In this document: positions 26,703 through 35,627 of the stretch, piece by piece | How the letters are laid out: every line of letters starts with the position of its first letter | Position numbering within the stretch: position 1 is the first letter of the stretch | The notes under the pieces: generated by a model | The model's database searches: none | What the model was told of the DNA's origin: nothing | Seen by the model: the letters and a program-made list of their open reading frames with translations, nothing else | Program-made: the position numbers and the translations under genes | NCBI RefSeq assembly: GCF_002751875.1 | Contig: NZ_NMZM01000004.1 | Span: 310,001-374,000 of the forward strand | Source: Oceaniglobus indicus | GTDB taxonomy: Bacteria > Pseudomonadota > Alphaproteobacteria > Rhodobacterales > Rhodobacteraceae | Direction of reading: 5' to 3' | Length of the DNA stretch: 64,000 nucleotides

Positions 26703-26732
26703 TTGACAGCCCGTCCCTTTTTCGAGTGTTTA
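26703..26732 (+). promoter_or_regulatory. Candidate promoter of rmuC
   Basis: TTGACA at 26703-26708 is a consensus -35; TGTTTA at 26727-26732 is a weak -10 at 18 bases spacing. The rmuC start lies 17 bases further. No other promoter was seen in the short gap. Confidence 0.3.
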
Positions 26733-26748
26733 TGGTTTGTATCTGAAA

Positions 26749-28299
26749 ATGAGGGTCGATTTGGAAACGCTTCTGAGTAATCCGGAACAGTTGATACTGC
26801 CGGTTCTGGTCATCATCGGTCTGGCGGTTCTGGTTCTGCTGTTCCGCAAGCCGCCCGCAGTGCAGAAGGACCCCGAATTGGCCGATGCGGTCTCGCGGGC
26901 GCAGGCCGATGTGCAGCGTCTGGAAAAGACGCTGGCCGACACCTGTGACGAGCGCGACAGCCTGCGACACAGCCTCTCGCGGGAACAGGTGCAATCCGCA
27001 CGGCTGGAAACCGATCGTGACACGCTGAAGGCGCGTATCGAGGCGCTGAAGTCCGAGCATGATCAGACGCTTGATGCCGTGGAACGCCGCGGACGCGACA
27101 GCATCGCCAAGCTGGATGAAGCGTTGAGCGCCGAACGCAAGGCCGCCGAGCGGCTTCGGGATGAAAAGAGCGCTTTGCAGACCGAAAACCGCGTTCTTTC
27201 ACAAACGCTCGAGACGCAGCGTATCAAGCATGAGGAGCTGAAGGCCGAAATCGAAGCGAACCGGACCCATTTCGTGAATCAGTTCAAGACGATATCGTCC
27301 GAATTGCTGCAAAATCAGGGGCGCGCCACGACCGAGGTGCAAAAGGCCGAGCTTGAAAAACTGCTGACCCCGTTCAAGCAGGAGCTTGGGTTCCTCAAGA
27401 CCGGCATCAAGGACATGAGCGAGAAGGCCGACAAGGAACGCCAATCCCTGGGCCAGCAGATCCAGCTGATGCAGGCCAAGGCCAGCGAACTGTCGGCCGA
27501 GGCCAACAGTCTGACGCTGGCGTTGCGGGGTGATCGGAAGCGGCAGGGCAACTGGGGTGAAACCATCCTCGAACGGATCCTGGAATCCGCCGGCCTTGTC
27601 GAGGGCACACATTTCACCAAACAGGCCACCACCACCGACGAACACGGCAAGCGGCTGATCCCCGACGTTGTCGTGCATCTGCCCGGCCAGCGCGACGTCA
27701 TCATCGATTCCAAGGTGACGCTGGTGGCCTATCAGGACATGGTGCAGGCGGGGCAAGACCGCGACCGGGAAGAGGCGGCGTTGAAGCGCCATATCCTGGC
27801 CATGAAGGCGCACATGCAGTCGCTATCAAAGAAATCCTATGACGGGATCGGCTATGACAGCGTGGACAGCGTGATGATGTTCCTGCCGGTCGAAGGTGCC
27901 TTGTCTGCCGCCCTCTCGCGCGAGCCGGATCTTGTTCTGGAAGCGGCGGAAAAGCGCATTCACATAATGACACCCAGCACCCTGATGCCCATCCTGAAGA
28001 TCGTCGATCACCTCTGGACCATCGACAGCCGCAATCGCAACGTCGACGAGATCGTCGACCGGGCCGGACGGCTGCATGACAAGTTCGCGTCGGTGGTCGA
28101 AAGCATCGACGACATCGGAAAACACCTCAGGAAAGCCAGCGACAGCCAGGCTGAGGCGATCCGGCGCATGTCCAGCGGCACCGGGAACGTGCTGCGCCAG
28201 GTCGATCAGCTTCGCGTGATGGGGGCCAAGAGCAAGAAGAACATCCCCGAACACCTTCTCGCCAATGCAGACGACGAGGTTGCCGAACCGGCCGGCTGA
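26749..28299 (+). CDS. rmuC: DNA recombination protein RmuC
   Basis: This 516-residue protein has one N-terminal transmembrane helix (LPVLVIIGLAVLVLLF), a long coiled coil (about 40-190) and the RmuC nuclease-like domain (about 220-450) with RKRQGNWGETILERILE, RLIPDVVVHLPGQRDVIIDS and DSVMMFLPVE. RmuC-family proteins limit recombination between inverted repeats in E. coli. The ATG at 26749 precedes the helix directly; an in-frame TTG four codons earlier is possible. The C-terminal 50 residues are hydrophilic. Confidence 0.93.
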   Translation: MRVDLETLLSNPEQLILPVLVIIGLAVLVLLFRKPPAVQKDPELADAVSRAQADVQRLEKTLADTCDERDSLRHSLSREQVQSARLETDRDTLKARIEALKSEHDQTLDAVERRGRDSIAKLDEALSAERKAAERLRDEKSALQTENRVLSQTLETQRIKHEELKAEIEANRTHFVNQFKTISSELLQNQGRATTEVQKAELEKLLTPFKQELGFLKTGIKDMSEKADKERQSLGQQIQLMQAKASELSAEANSLTLALRGDRKRQGNWGETILERILESAGLVEGTHFTKQATTTDEHGKRLIPDVVVHLPGQRDVIIDSKVTLVAYQDMVQAGQDRDREEAALKRHILAMKAHMQSLSKKSYDGIGYDSVDSVMMFLPVEGALSAALSREPDLVLEAAEKRIHIMTPSTLMPILKIVDHLWTIDSRNRNVDEIVDRAGRLHDKFASVVESIDDIGKHLRKASDSQAEAIRRMSSGTGNVLRQVDQLRVMGAKSKKNIPEHLLANADDEVAEPAG

Positions 28300-28417
28300 G
28301 TTGGCCGGGGACGAATGCCGCCCGCATCTCACCTGTTGCGCGCCCCTTGGCGCGGCCGCGGTGCGCCCGCCGCCGTGAAGGGGGTGGACAACGCCGCCGA
28401 TTTTGCTATGTGCCCGT

Positions 28418-28435
28418 TATTATAAGTCACACTTA
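28418..28435 (+). promoter_or_regulatory. Candidate MarR operator overlapping a -10 element
   Basis: TAAGT at 28423-28427 and ACTTA at 28431-28435 form an exact inverted repeat with a three-base centre. It overlaps a -10-like TATTAT at 28418-28423, 28 bases before the marR ATG. This is a typical geometry for autorepression by MarR-type proteins. Confidence 0.45.
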
Positions 28436-28450
28436 GCAACCGGCAGACCC

Positions 28451-28924
28451 ATGACCAACAACGGCGTCGACACCGATCATATCGCGTTTCTCGTCGGCGA
28501 TCTGTCACGCCTGTTCCGCGCGACCTTTGAAAAGCTGACGCTGGAACATGACCTGGGCGTCACCACCGCAGAGGCACGGGTGCTGGGCTATATGTCGCTC
28601 TACGGTCCGCAACGCCAATCCTGCCTGGCCGATCTGCTGGGCGTCGCCCCGATGAGCCTGTCAGTGTTCCTCGACCGGCTGGAAACCGCGGGTCTGGTGC
28701 GTCGCGCGCCCGATCCGGGCGACCGGCGCGCCAAGATCGTCAGCCTGACGCGCGCGTCCGAACCGGTGCTGCGCCAGATCGCCGGGATCGGCCAGGGGTT
28801 GAACGACGCGGCGCTGGCGGGGATCGAACCGGCCGCGCAGGCGGCGTTCATCGAAACCGCCCGCCAGGTGCGCCGCAACCTCGAATCCCTGCGCGGCCCG
28901 CGCACCCCGGGAGGGCGGTCATGA
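28451..28924 (+). CDS. MarR-family transcriptional regulator
   Basis: This 157-residue regulator carries a winged helix-turn-helix: LADLLGVAPMSLSVFLDRLETAGLV (recognition region, about 58-82) and the wing RRAPDPGDRRAKIVSLT. The flanking helices form the dimer interface. It begins an operon, overlapping the MFS transporter by ATGA, with an RND system directly after. It most likely represses the operon through the inverted repeat just upstream. The inducing ligand is unknown. Confidence 0.9.
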   Translation: MTNNGVDTDHIAFLVGDLSRLFRATFEKLTLEHDLGVTTAEARVLGYMSLYGPQRQSCLADLLGVAPMSLSVFLDRLETAGLVRRAPDPGDRRAKIVSLTRASEPVLRQIAGIGQGLNDAALAGIEPAAQAAFIETARQVRRNLESLRGPRTPGGRS

Positions 28925-30198
28925 CCCTGCCTGCGAGGATGAGCGAACGGCGCGTCAGCATGATCGGTGCGTTGCTGGTGGCCATCGGACCGGTGTCCAT
29001 GGCGCTTTACACGCCCGCGATGCCGGCGCTGGTCGATGCGTTCGGATCCGACGAGTCGGTGGTCAAGCTGACGCTGACCCTTTATTTCGGCGGCTTCGCC
29101 TTTGCCCAGCTGATCGCAGGCCCCCTGTCGGATGCCTTGGGGCGGCGCCCGGTCACCGTGGCCTTCATGGCGATCTATTGCGCGGCCAGCCTGTTGGCGC
29201 TGTTCGCGCCGACCATCGGTGTTCTGATCGTCGCGCGGTTTCTCCAGGGGGTCGGCGCCTCGGCCGGCATCGCGATTTCGCGCGCCATCGTGCGAGACCT
29301 GTTCACCGGCGAGCGGTCGTCGCGGATCATGAACCTGATCGGCATCATCCTGGCGCTTGGCCCGGCCCTGGCGCCGACCATCGGCGGTCTGACCCTGGCC
29401 TTGGCCGGCTGGCGCGCGATCTTCGCGTTGATGGTGGTGATGGGCGCCGCGGTGATCGTCGTGACGCTGGTGTCGATGCGCGAAACCGTGGTGCCGGATC
29501 GCAGCCGCCTGAAGCCGGGCGCGTTGCTGCGCAGCTATGGGATGTTGCTGACCAACGGACATTTCCTGACCACATCGACGGTCATGGCGGGTGCGCTGGG
29601 CGCGCTCTATGCGCAGGCGACGTTCCTGCCGTTCATCCTGATGGACGAAGTGGGCCTGTCACCGACGCAGTTCGGGGTGGGGATGCTGATGCAATCGGGG
29701 TTCTTCTTTGCCGGCTCGCTGGCCGTGCGCGTGCTGATGCCGCGGTTCGGCGCCTATGCCCTTGTGCCCGTCGGCCTGGTGTTCATTGCCGCCGGCAGCA
29801 CCGGCACGGCGACGCTGTTGATCTGGCCGCCATCTTTCCTGCACGTCATGGTGCCGGTTGCGGTCTATGCCTTCGGGATCGCCTTCGTGATGCCTGCGAT
29901 GTCGACCGCCGCGCTGGCGCCGTTCGGGCGCAACGCGGGGGCGGCGTCGTCGCTGCTGGGGTTCTTGCAGATGGGATCGGGCCTGTTGGTGGGCACGCTG
30001 GGCGCCTTCATGGGGGACGCGGTGTTCGCCATGGGCCTGCTGATCCCGCTGATGGGGGCGCTTGCCTGTGGCGCATACGCGTTGTATCGGCGGCGCCCGC
30101 ACCTGTTGGAACCCGATCCCGACCCCAAGGTGATGGTTGCCGCACCCACGGGGCGGGTGGTTCTGGCACGCAACATTGACGAACGACCCCGCCGATGA
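28921..30198 (+). CDS. MFS drug-resistance transporter, Bcr/CflA type
   Basis: This 425-residue transporter has about twelve helices. The N-terminal signature PVSMALYTPAMPALVDAFG and LIAGPLSDALGRRPV are typical of the Bcr/CflA subgroup of drug:proton antiporters, as is RFLQGVGASAGIAISRAIVRD. The cytoplasmic tail is polar. It is translationally coupled to the MarR regulator. The downstream adaptor gene starts 161 bases later. Confidence 0.9.
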   Translation: MTLPARMSERRVSMIGALLVAIGPVSMALYTPAMPALVDAFGSDESVVKLTLTLYFGGFAFAQLIAGPLSDALGRRPVTVAFMAIYCAASLLALFAPTIGVLIVARFLQGVGASAGIAISRAIVRDLFTGERSSRIMNLIGIILALGPALAPTIGGLTLALAGWRAIFALMVVMGAAVIVVTLVSMRETVVPDRSRLKPGALLRSYGMLLTNGHFLTTSTVMAGALGALYAQATFLPFILMDEVGLSPTQFGVGMLMQSGFFFAGSLAVRVLMPRFGAYALVPVGLVFIAAGSTGTATLLIWPPSFLHVMVPVAVYAFGIAFVMPAMSTAALAPFGRNAGAASSLLGFLQMGSGLLVGTLGAFMGDAVFAMGLLIPLMGALACGAYALYRRRPHLLEPDPDPKVMVAAPTGRVVLARNIDERPRR

Positions 30199-30359
30199 GC
30201 CCGCTGAAGGCTGGCGGCGGATGCGAAAATTGGGCACACACCGCGCCATCGGGCCGAAACGCCCTCCGACATGACCCGCCGCCGTGCAATATCATGGTCC
30301 CCGCCGGACCGCGCATTATGTCCCGACCGACCGCCGGATCGAACGAAAGGTATCGTAAC

Positions 30360-31541
30360 ATGCACCGAACCGCGCCCATGCGCCGTATCGCGACGACCCT
30401 GGCCACCCTGCTGATGCTGACCGCGCCCGTCCTGGCCCAGGGGCAGGGGGGCGAACGCCCGCCCGCCGCCGTGACGGTCGTGACCCTCAAGGCGCAGGAC
30501 GTGACGCTGACCACCACCCTGCCAGGGCGCGTCGTGGCGTCGGCGCGCGCCGAGGTGCGCCCGCAGGTGGCCGGGATCATCACCGAACGGATGTTCCGCG
30601 AGGGTGGCCCGGTCAAGGCGGGCGATCCGCTGTATCAGATCGACCCGGCCAGTTACGATGCCGCCGTCGCGGTCGCCGAAGCCGCCGTCGCACAGGCACA
30701 GGCGCAGCTGAACGCGGCGCGCAAGTCGGCCGAGCGGATTGACGAGTTGACATCGCGCAACGTCGCCAGCGAACAGGCCAAGGACAACGCCGATGCCGAA
30801 CGCGAAGGCGCCGAGGCCAATCTCCAGGTCGCGCAGGCCCAATTGACGTCGGCGCGGATCGAACGTGACCGCACCACGATCCGCGCCCGCCTGTCGGGCG
30901 AGATCGGCCGGTCGCTGACTAGCCGCGGCGCGCTGGTCACGGCCAGCCAGGGCGAACCCCTGGCCGTGATCCGCACCATCGACCCGGTCTATGTGGACGT
31001 GACGCAATCGGCCGCCGAACTGCTGGACTGGCGGCGCGGGCAGGGGGCGGCGGGTATCGAATCCTTCGACCCCACGGTGACGCTGGAACTGCCCGACGGA
31101 TCGATCTTCAGCGAAACCGGCAGCCTGACCGCCGCCGAACCCGAGGTCGATCCGCAGACCGGCGTCGTCGTCTTGCGGATGGAATTCGACAACCCCGACA
31201 AGCTGTTGCTGCCGGGCATGTATGTTCAGGTCGCGATGCCGACGCGCACCGTCAAGGGCGCGCTTGTCGTGCCGCAAGAGGCGGTAAGCCGTGACCGGCG
31301 CGGCAATGCGACCGCCATGGTCGTCGGGGCCGAAAACAAGGTCGAGCAGCGCACGCTGACGGTGTTGCAGGACCAGGGCGCGGGCTGGATCGTGACGGAG
31401 GGTCTGTCCGACGGTGACAAGGTGATCGTCGCCGGCTTGCAGAAGGTGGCGCCGGGCGCGACCGTCGCCCCCGAGGAACGTGCCGTCAAGACCGCCATGG
31501 CGGACGACCCCGCCGCACCGGCGCCTGCCGCGGCCGAGTGA
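30360..31541 (+). CDS. RND efflux adaptor, AcrA type
   Basis: This 393-residue periplasmic adaptor has an export signal ending LTAPVLAQG, lipoyl halves (AGIITERMFREGGPVKAGDPLYQID), a helical hairpin (about 100-170), and barrel and membrane-proximal domains. The C-terminus is Pro/Ala-rich. The ATG at 30360 has AAAGG eight bases upstream and begins the signal; a longer in-frame start would overlap the MFS gene by ATGA. No lipobox Cys is present. It pairs with the pump encoded next. Confidence 0.92.
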   Translation: MHRTAPMRRIATTLATLLMLTAPVLAQGQGGERPPAAVTVVTLKAQDVTLTTTLPGRVVASARAEVRPQVAGIITERMFREGGPVKAGDPLYQIDPASYDAAVAVAEAAVAQAQAQLNAARKSAERIDELTSRNVASEQAKDNADAEREGAEANLQVAQAQLTSARIERDRTTIRARLSGEIGRSLTSRGALVTASQGEPLAVIRTIDPVYVDVTQSAAELLDWRRGQGAAGIESFDPTVTLELPDGSIFSETGSLTAAEPEVDPQTGVVVLRMEFDNPDKLLLPGMYVQVAMPTRTVKGALVVPQEAVSRDRRGNATAMVVGAENKVEQRTLTVLQDQGAGWIVTEGLSDGDKVIVAGLQKVAPGATVAPEERAVKTAMADDPAAPAPAAAE

Positions 31542-31589
31542 TCCGCGCCAGCCCCACCTGATACGACGATTTCAACGGAAAGATCCGCC

Positions 31590-34500
31590 ATGGCCCGCTT
31601 TTTCATCGACCGACCGATCTTTGCCTGGGTGATTTCCCTGTTCATCTCGGGCATCGGCGTGCTGGCGATCCTGATCCTGCCGATCGCGCAATATCCACAG
31701 ATCGCGTCGCCCTCGGTCAGCATCAATGCGTCGTATCCCGGCGCGTCGGCGGAAACCGTCGCCAACACCGTGACGCAGGTGATCGAACAGCAGATGACCG
31801 GCCTCGACGGCATGCGCTATATCTCGTCCAGTTCGTCGTCGGCGGGCGGCGCGTCGATCACCCTGACGTTCGAGACGGGAACCGATCCCGACATCGCCCA
31901 GGTGCAGGTGCAGAACAAGCTGTCGCAGGCGACGGCGCTTTTGCCCGAAATCGTGCAACGCCAAGGTGTTACGGTGCGAAAGTCATCCGCCGGCTTCCTG
32001 ATGGTCGTGGCGCTGATCTCGGACACGGATGCAAATGACGCGACCGATCTTGCGGATTACCTGAACACCAACCTCGTGAACGACATCAGCCGCGTCGACG
32101 GCGTGGGCAGCGTGCAGGTGTTCGGCGCGCAATACGCCATGCGGATCTGGCTGGACCCGTCGAAGCTGGCCGCGTTCAACCTGACGCCGGGCGATATCGT
32201 GGCGGCGGTGTCGTCCGAGAACGCGCAGGTGTCGGCCGGTGCCTTCGGATCGCGCCCGGCGGTGGAAGGCCAGCAACTGAACGCGACGATCACGGCGCAG
32301 TCCCTGTTGCGCACCCCCGAGGATTTCCGCCAGATCGTCGTGCGGGCCGAAACCGACGGCGGTCTTGTCCTGCTAAACGATGTCGCGCGGGTCGAGGTGG
32401 GGGCCGAAAACTATGCCACCATCTCGCGGTTCAACCGGGCGCCGTCCAGCGGCATGGCGATCTCGCTTGCGCCGGGCGCTAACGCGCTGGACACCGGCGC
32501 CGCGGTCGAGGAGCGGCTGAACGAGCTGGCCGAATTCTTCCCCGAGGGCGTGCGCTATGTCATCCCCTATGACACGACGCCGTTCGTCGTCATCTCCATC
32601 GAAGAGGTCGTCAAAACCCTGATCGAGGCGATCATCCTTGTCTTCTTGGTGATGCTGCTGTTCCTGCAGAACCTGCGCGCGACGCTGATCCCGACTCTGG
32701 TGGTGCCGGTGGTTCTGCTCGGCACCTTCGGGGTGCTGGCGGCGTTCGGCTTCTCGATAAACTCGCTGACCATGCTGGCGATGGTGCTGGCCATCGGTCT
32801 GTTGGTGGACGACGCCATCGTGGTGGTCGAAAACGTCGAACGGATCATGGAGCAGGAGGGGCTTTCGCCACGCGAAGCCACGCGCAAATCCATGGGCGAG
32901 ATCACCGGCGCGCTGATCGGCATCGCCGTGGTCCTGTCGGCCGTATTCGTGCCCATGGCATTCTTTCCCGGCTCGACCGGTGTCATCTACAAGCAATTCT
33001 CGATCACGATCATTTCCGCCATGGTGCTGTCGGTCGTGCTGGCGCTGACGCTGACGCCGGCGCTGTGCGCCACGATGTTGAAACCCAAGAAGGAAGGCGC
33101 CGGCACGCGCGGCCCGTTCGGCTGGTTCAACAGCGGTTTCGGGGCAACGCTGAAGGGGTATACCGCGTCGATCGCGTGGATCGTGCGCCGTCCGTTCCGG
33201 GTCGGCCTTCTCTACCTGATGATCATCGTCGCGGCCGTGTTCATGTTCATGCGAACACCGGGCGGCTTTCTTCCGGCCGAGGATCAGGGCATCCTGTTCA
33301 CCTTGATCCAGACCCCGACAGGGGCGACGGCGGATCGCACCCTTGAGGTGGTGAAGCAGGTCGAGGATTATTTCCTGACCCAGGAAAGCGACGTGGTGGA
33401 ATCCGCCTTCGGTGTCGTCGGATTCAGTTTCGGCGGGCAGGGGCAGAACCAGGGCCTGGCCTTCGTGCGGCTGAAGGATTGGTCCGAACGCACGGAACCC
33501 GGCCAAAGCATTCAGGCGCTGGCCGGGCGGGCATTCGGCGCGCTCAGCCAGATCCAGGATGCCATGGTGTTTCCCATCGTGCCGCCCTCGGTGATCGAGT
33601 TGGGCAACGTCTCGGGCTTCGATTTCTTCCTCCAGGCCCGCGGCGGCCAGAGCCATCAGGAATTGCTGGATGCCCGCAATCAGCTTCTGGGGATGGCGGC
33701 GCAAAGCCCGCTGATCGCGTCGGCGCGTCCCAGCGGGCTTGAGGATGCGGCCCAGTTCAACCTGGATATCGACTGGCGCAAGGCCGGGGCCATGGGCGTG
33801 TCGGCCACCGATGTCGGCAACCTGCTGTCGATCGGCTGGGCCGGGCGGTACGTGAACGATTACATCGATCGCGGCCGCATCAAGCGGGTCTATGTGCAGG
33901 GCGAGGCCGAAGCCCGTGCCACCCCGTCGGACCTGGGCAAGTGGCGCGTGCGCAACAAGACCGGCGGGTTGGTGCCGTTCTCGAATTTCGCGGATGCCTC
34001 GTGGACGTACGGCCCCCAGGGGGTCAACCGTTATAACGGGGTATCGGCGATGCAGATCCAGGGCTCGCCCGCGCCGGGTGTGTCGACCGGCGAAGCCCTG
34101 GCCGAGATCGAGCGTCTGGTGACGCAACTGCCGCCGGGGTTCGCCGCCGCCTGGACCGGTCTGTCACTGGAGGAACGCGAAAGCGGCAACCAGGCGCCGC
34201 TGCTTTATGCGCTGTCGCTGGCGGCGGTGTTCCTTGCCCTTGCCGCCCTTTACGAAAGCTGGTCGATCCCCTTCGCGGTGATGCTGGCCATGCCCATCGG
34301 TGTGCTTGGCACGCTTCTGGCGGCATGGTTGGGCAGCTTCGAGAACGGCGTGTTCTTCCAGGTCGGATTGCTGACCGTGATCGGTCTGACCGGCAAGAAC
34401 GCGATCCTGATCGTCGAGTTCGCCCGCGAACAGCGCGAGGCCGGCGTGCCGCTGTTCCAGGCGGCGACCGAGGCCGCGAAACAGCGGTTCCGCCCGATCA

Positions 34501-34724
34501 TCATGACGTCCATGGCGTTCTCGCTGGGCGTGCTGCCTCTGGTTCTCAGCACGGGGGCGGGTTCGGGCGGGCGCACGGCGATCGGGTCGGGCGTGTTGGG
34601 TGGCACGTTGACGGCCACCGTTCTGGGGGTGCTGTTCGTGCCGCTGTTCTTCGTGATCATTGCCCGCCTCACCAGCCGGGCGGCGCGCGACTCGATCCGC
34701 GACGAGGCCAAGGCGAAGGCATGA
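31590..34724 (+). CDS. RND efflux pump, AcrB type
   Basis: This 1044-residue pump has the AcrB-family N-terminus (MARFFIDRPIFAWVISLFI), LPIAQYP, and the paired Asp of transmembrane helix 4 in AIGLLVDDAIVVVENVERI. The later GKNAILIVEFAREQREAG and GVLGGTLTATVLGVLFVPLFFVI are also typical. It should export hydrophobic compounds using proton flow. No outer-membrane channel gene follows, so it would rely on a TolC-like protein encoded elsewhere. It lies 48 bases behind its adaptor. Confidence 0.95.
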   Translation: MARFFIDRPIFAWVISLFISGIGVLAILILPIAQYPQIASPSVSINASYPGASAETVANTVTQVIEQQMTGLDGMRYISSSSSSAGGASITLTFETGTDPDIAQVQVQNKLSQATALLPEIVQRQGVTVRKSSAGFLMVVALISDTDANDATDLADYLNTNLVNDISRVDGVGSVQVFGAQYAMRIWLDPSKLAAFNLTPGDIVAAVSSENAQVSAGAFGSRPAVEGQQLNATITAQSLLRTPEDFRQIVVRAETDGGLVLLNDVARVEVGAENYATISRFNRAPSSGMAISLAPGANALDTGAAVEERLNELAEFFPEGVRYVIPYDTTPFVVISIEEVVKTLIEAIILVFLVMLLFLQNLRATLIPTLVVPVVLLGTFGVLAAFGFSINSLTMLAMVLAIGLLVDDAIVVVENVERIMEQEGLSPREATRKSMGEITGALIGIAVVLSAVFVPMAFFPGSTGVIYKQFSITIISAMVLSVVLALTLTPALCATMLKPKKEGAGTRGPFGWFNSGFGATLKGYTASIAWIVRRPFRVGLLYLMIIVAAVFMFMRTPGGFLPAEDQGILFTLIQTPTGATADRTLEVVKQVEDYFLTQESDVVESAFGVVGFSFGGQGQNQGLAFVRLKDWSERTEPGQSIQALAGRAFGALSQIQDAMVFPIVPPSVIELGNVSGFDFFLQARGGQSHQELLDARNQLLGMAAQSPLIASARPSGLEDAAQFNLDIDWRKAGAMGVSATDVGNLLSIGWAGRYVNDYIDRGRIKRVYVQGEAEARATPSDLGKWRVRNKTGGLVPFSNFADASWTYGPQGVNRYNGVSAMQIQGSPAPGVSTGEALAEIERLVTQLPPGFAAAWTGLSLEERESGNQAPLLYALSLAAVFLALAALYESWSIPFAVMLAMPIGVLGTLLAAWLGSFENGVFFQVGLLTVIGLTGKNAILIVEFAREQREAGVPLFQAATEAAKQRFRPIIMTSMAFSLGVLPLVLSTGAGSGGRTAIGSGVLGGTLTATVLGVLFVPLFFVIIARLTSRAARDSIRDEAKAKA

Positions 34725-34931
34725 CCGAACGGAACCAATGCAACCGGCGGGCGCTTACGGGGGCAGGCCCGGACGCCGCCGGGCCCATGTCGCGCGCGTG
34801 ACATCTGACCGTGCGCAAGGCCGCCGTATTCCCCTGATCCCGTAACGGCGGGCGCGCGGCGGCCAGTGGCGCGCGTCAAGGCCAACCGGTCACGCCGGCC
34901 GAGAGTTAACCCCGACACCAAGGCACCTTCC

Positions 34932-35621
34932 ATGATCCGGACCCCCCTGACGATTGTAAGCTGGAACATCCGCAAGGCGGTGGGGCTGGACTGGCGGCGC
35001 GATCCCGACCGGGTGTTGCATGTGCTGGCGACGCTGGACCCCGATATCGTGTTGTTGCAGGAGGCCGACAAGCGGCTGGCGCCGCGCCATCCGGCGCTGC
35101 CGCTGGACATGGTGGACCGGGCAGGGTGGACCGCGATCAACGCCGATCCGGCCACCCCCTCCATCGGCCATCACGGCAACGCGGTGCTGTTGCGGCACGG
35201 CCTGCATATCGAGCGTATCCTGGGCATCGATCTGCCGGGACTTGAGCCGCGTGGTGCGGTCCTGGCCCGGATCGAGGGGTCGTTCGGCGCGCTGACGGTT
35301 GGCGGTCTGCACCTGGGCCTGCGGCGCAGCGACCGGCGCCAGCAGATCGCGCGCGTGATCGCCGAGGCCGAAGGGTTTGGCGGCCCGACGGTTCTGGCCG
35401 GTGACACCAATGAATGGCGCCATCCCGGGCCGTTCGACCTTCCCCAGGGGTGGCAGGATATCGCGCCGGGGGCATCGTTCCACGCCACCCGGCCAATGCT
35501 GCGGCTGGACCGGTTCCTGGTCAGTGGCGATGTGCCGGTCAGATCGTCCGATGTTCTACCCCGCTCCGATGCCTATCGCGCGTCGGACCATCTGCCGATC
35601 CGGCTGTGCATCGGAGCCTGA
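34932..35621 (+). CDS. Endonuclease/exonuclease/phosphatase-family protein
   Basis: This 229-residue protein has the metal-dependent EEP fold: IVSWNIRKAVG at the start, ILLQEAD-type DIVLLQEAD, GGLHLGLRRSDRRQQI in the middle, GDTNEW, and the terminal SDHLPI. These give the usual Asn, Glu, Asp-Asn and His active-site residues. It could act on nucleic acid, phosphoinositide-like or other phosphodiester substrates. It converges with pyrG; both stop codons sit in one 14-bp palindrome. Confidence 0.87.
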   Translation: MIRTPLTIVSWNIRKAVGLDWRRDPDRVLHVLATLDPDIVLLQEADKRLAPRHPALPLDMVDRAGWTAINADPATPSIGHHGNAVLLRHGLHIERILGIDLPGLEPRGAVLARIEGSFGALTVGGLHLGLRRSDRRQQIARVIAEAEGFGGPTVLAGDTNEWRHPGPFDLPQGWQDIAPGASFHATRPMLRLDRFLVSGDVPVRSSDVLPRSDAYRASDHLPIRLCIGA

Positions 35622-35627
35622 GCCGGC

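Noticed and set aside
26719-26748. LexA box or a fifth GAGTATTT copy before rmuC
   Set aside because: GAGTGTTT and GTTT-N7-GTAT resemble each motif only loosely; the match is no better than chance.
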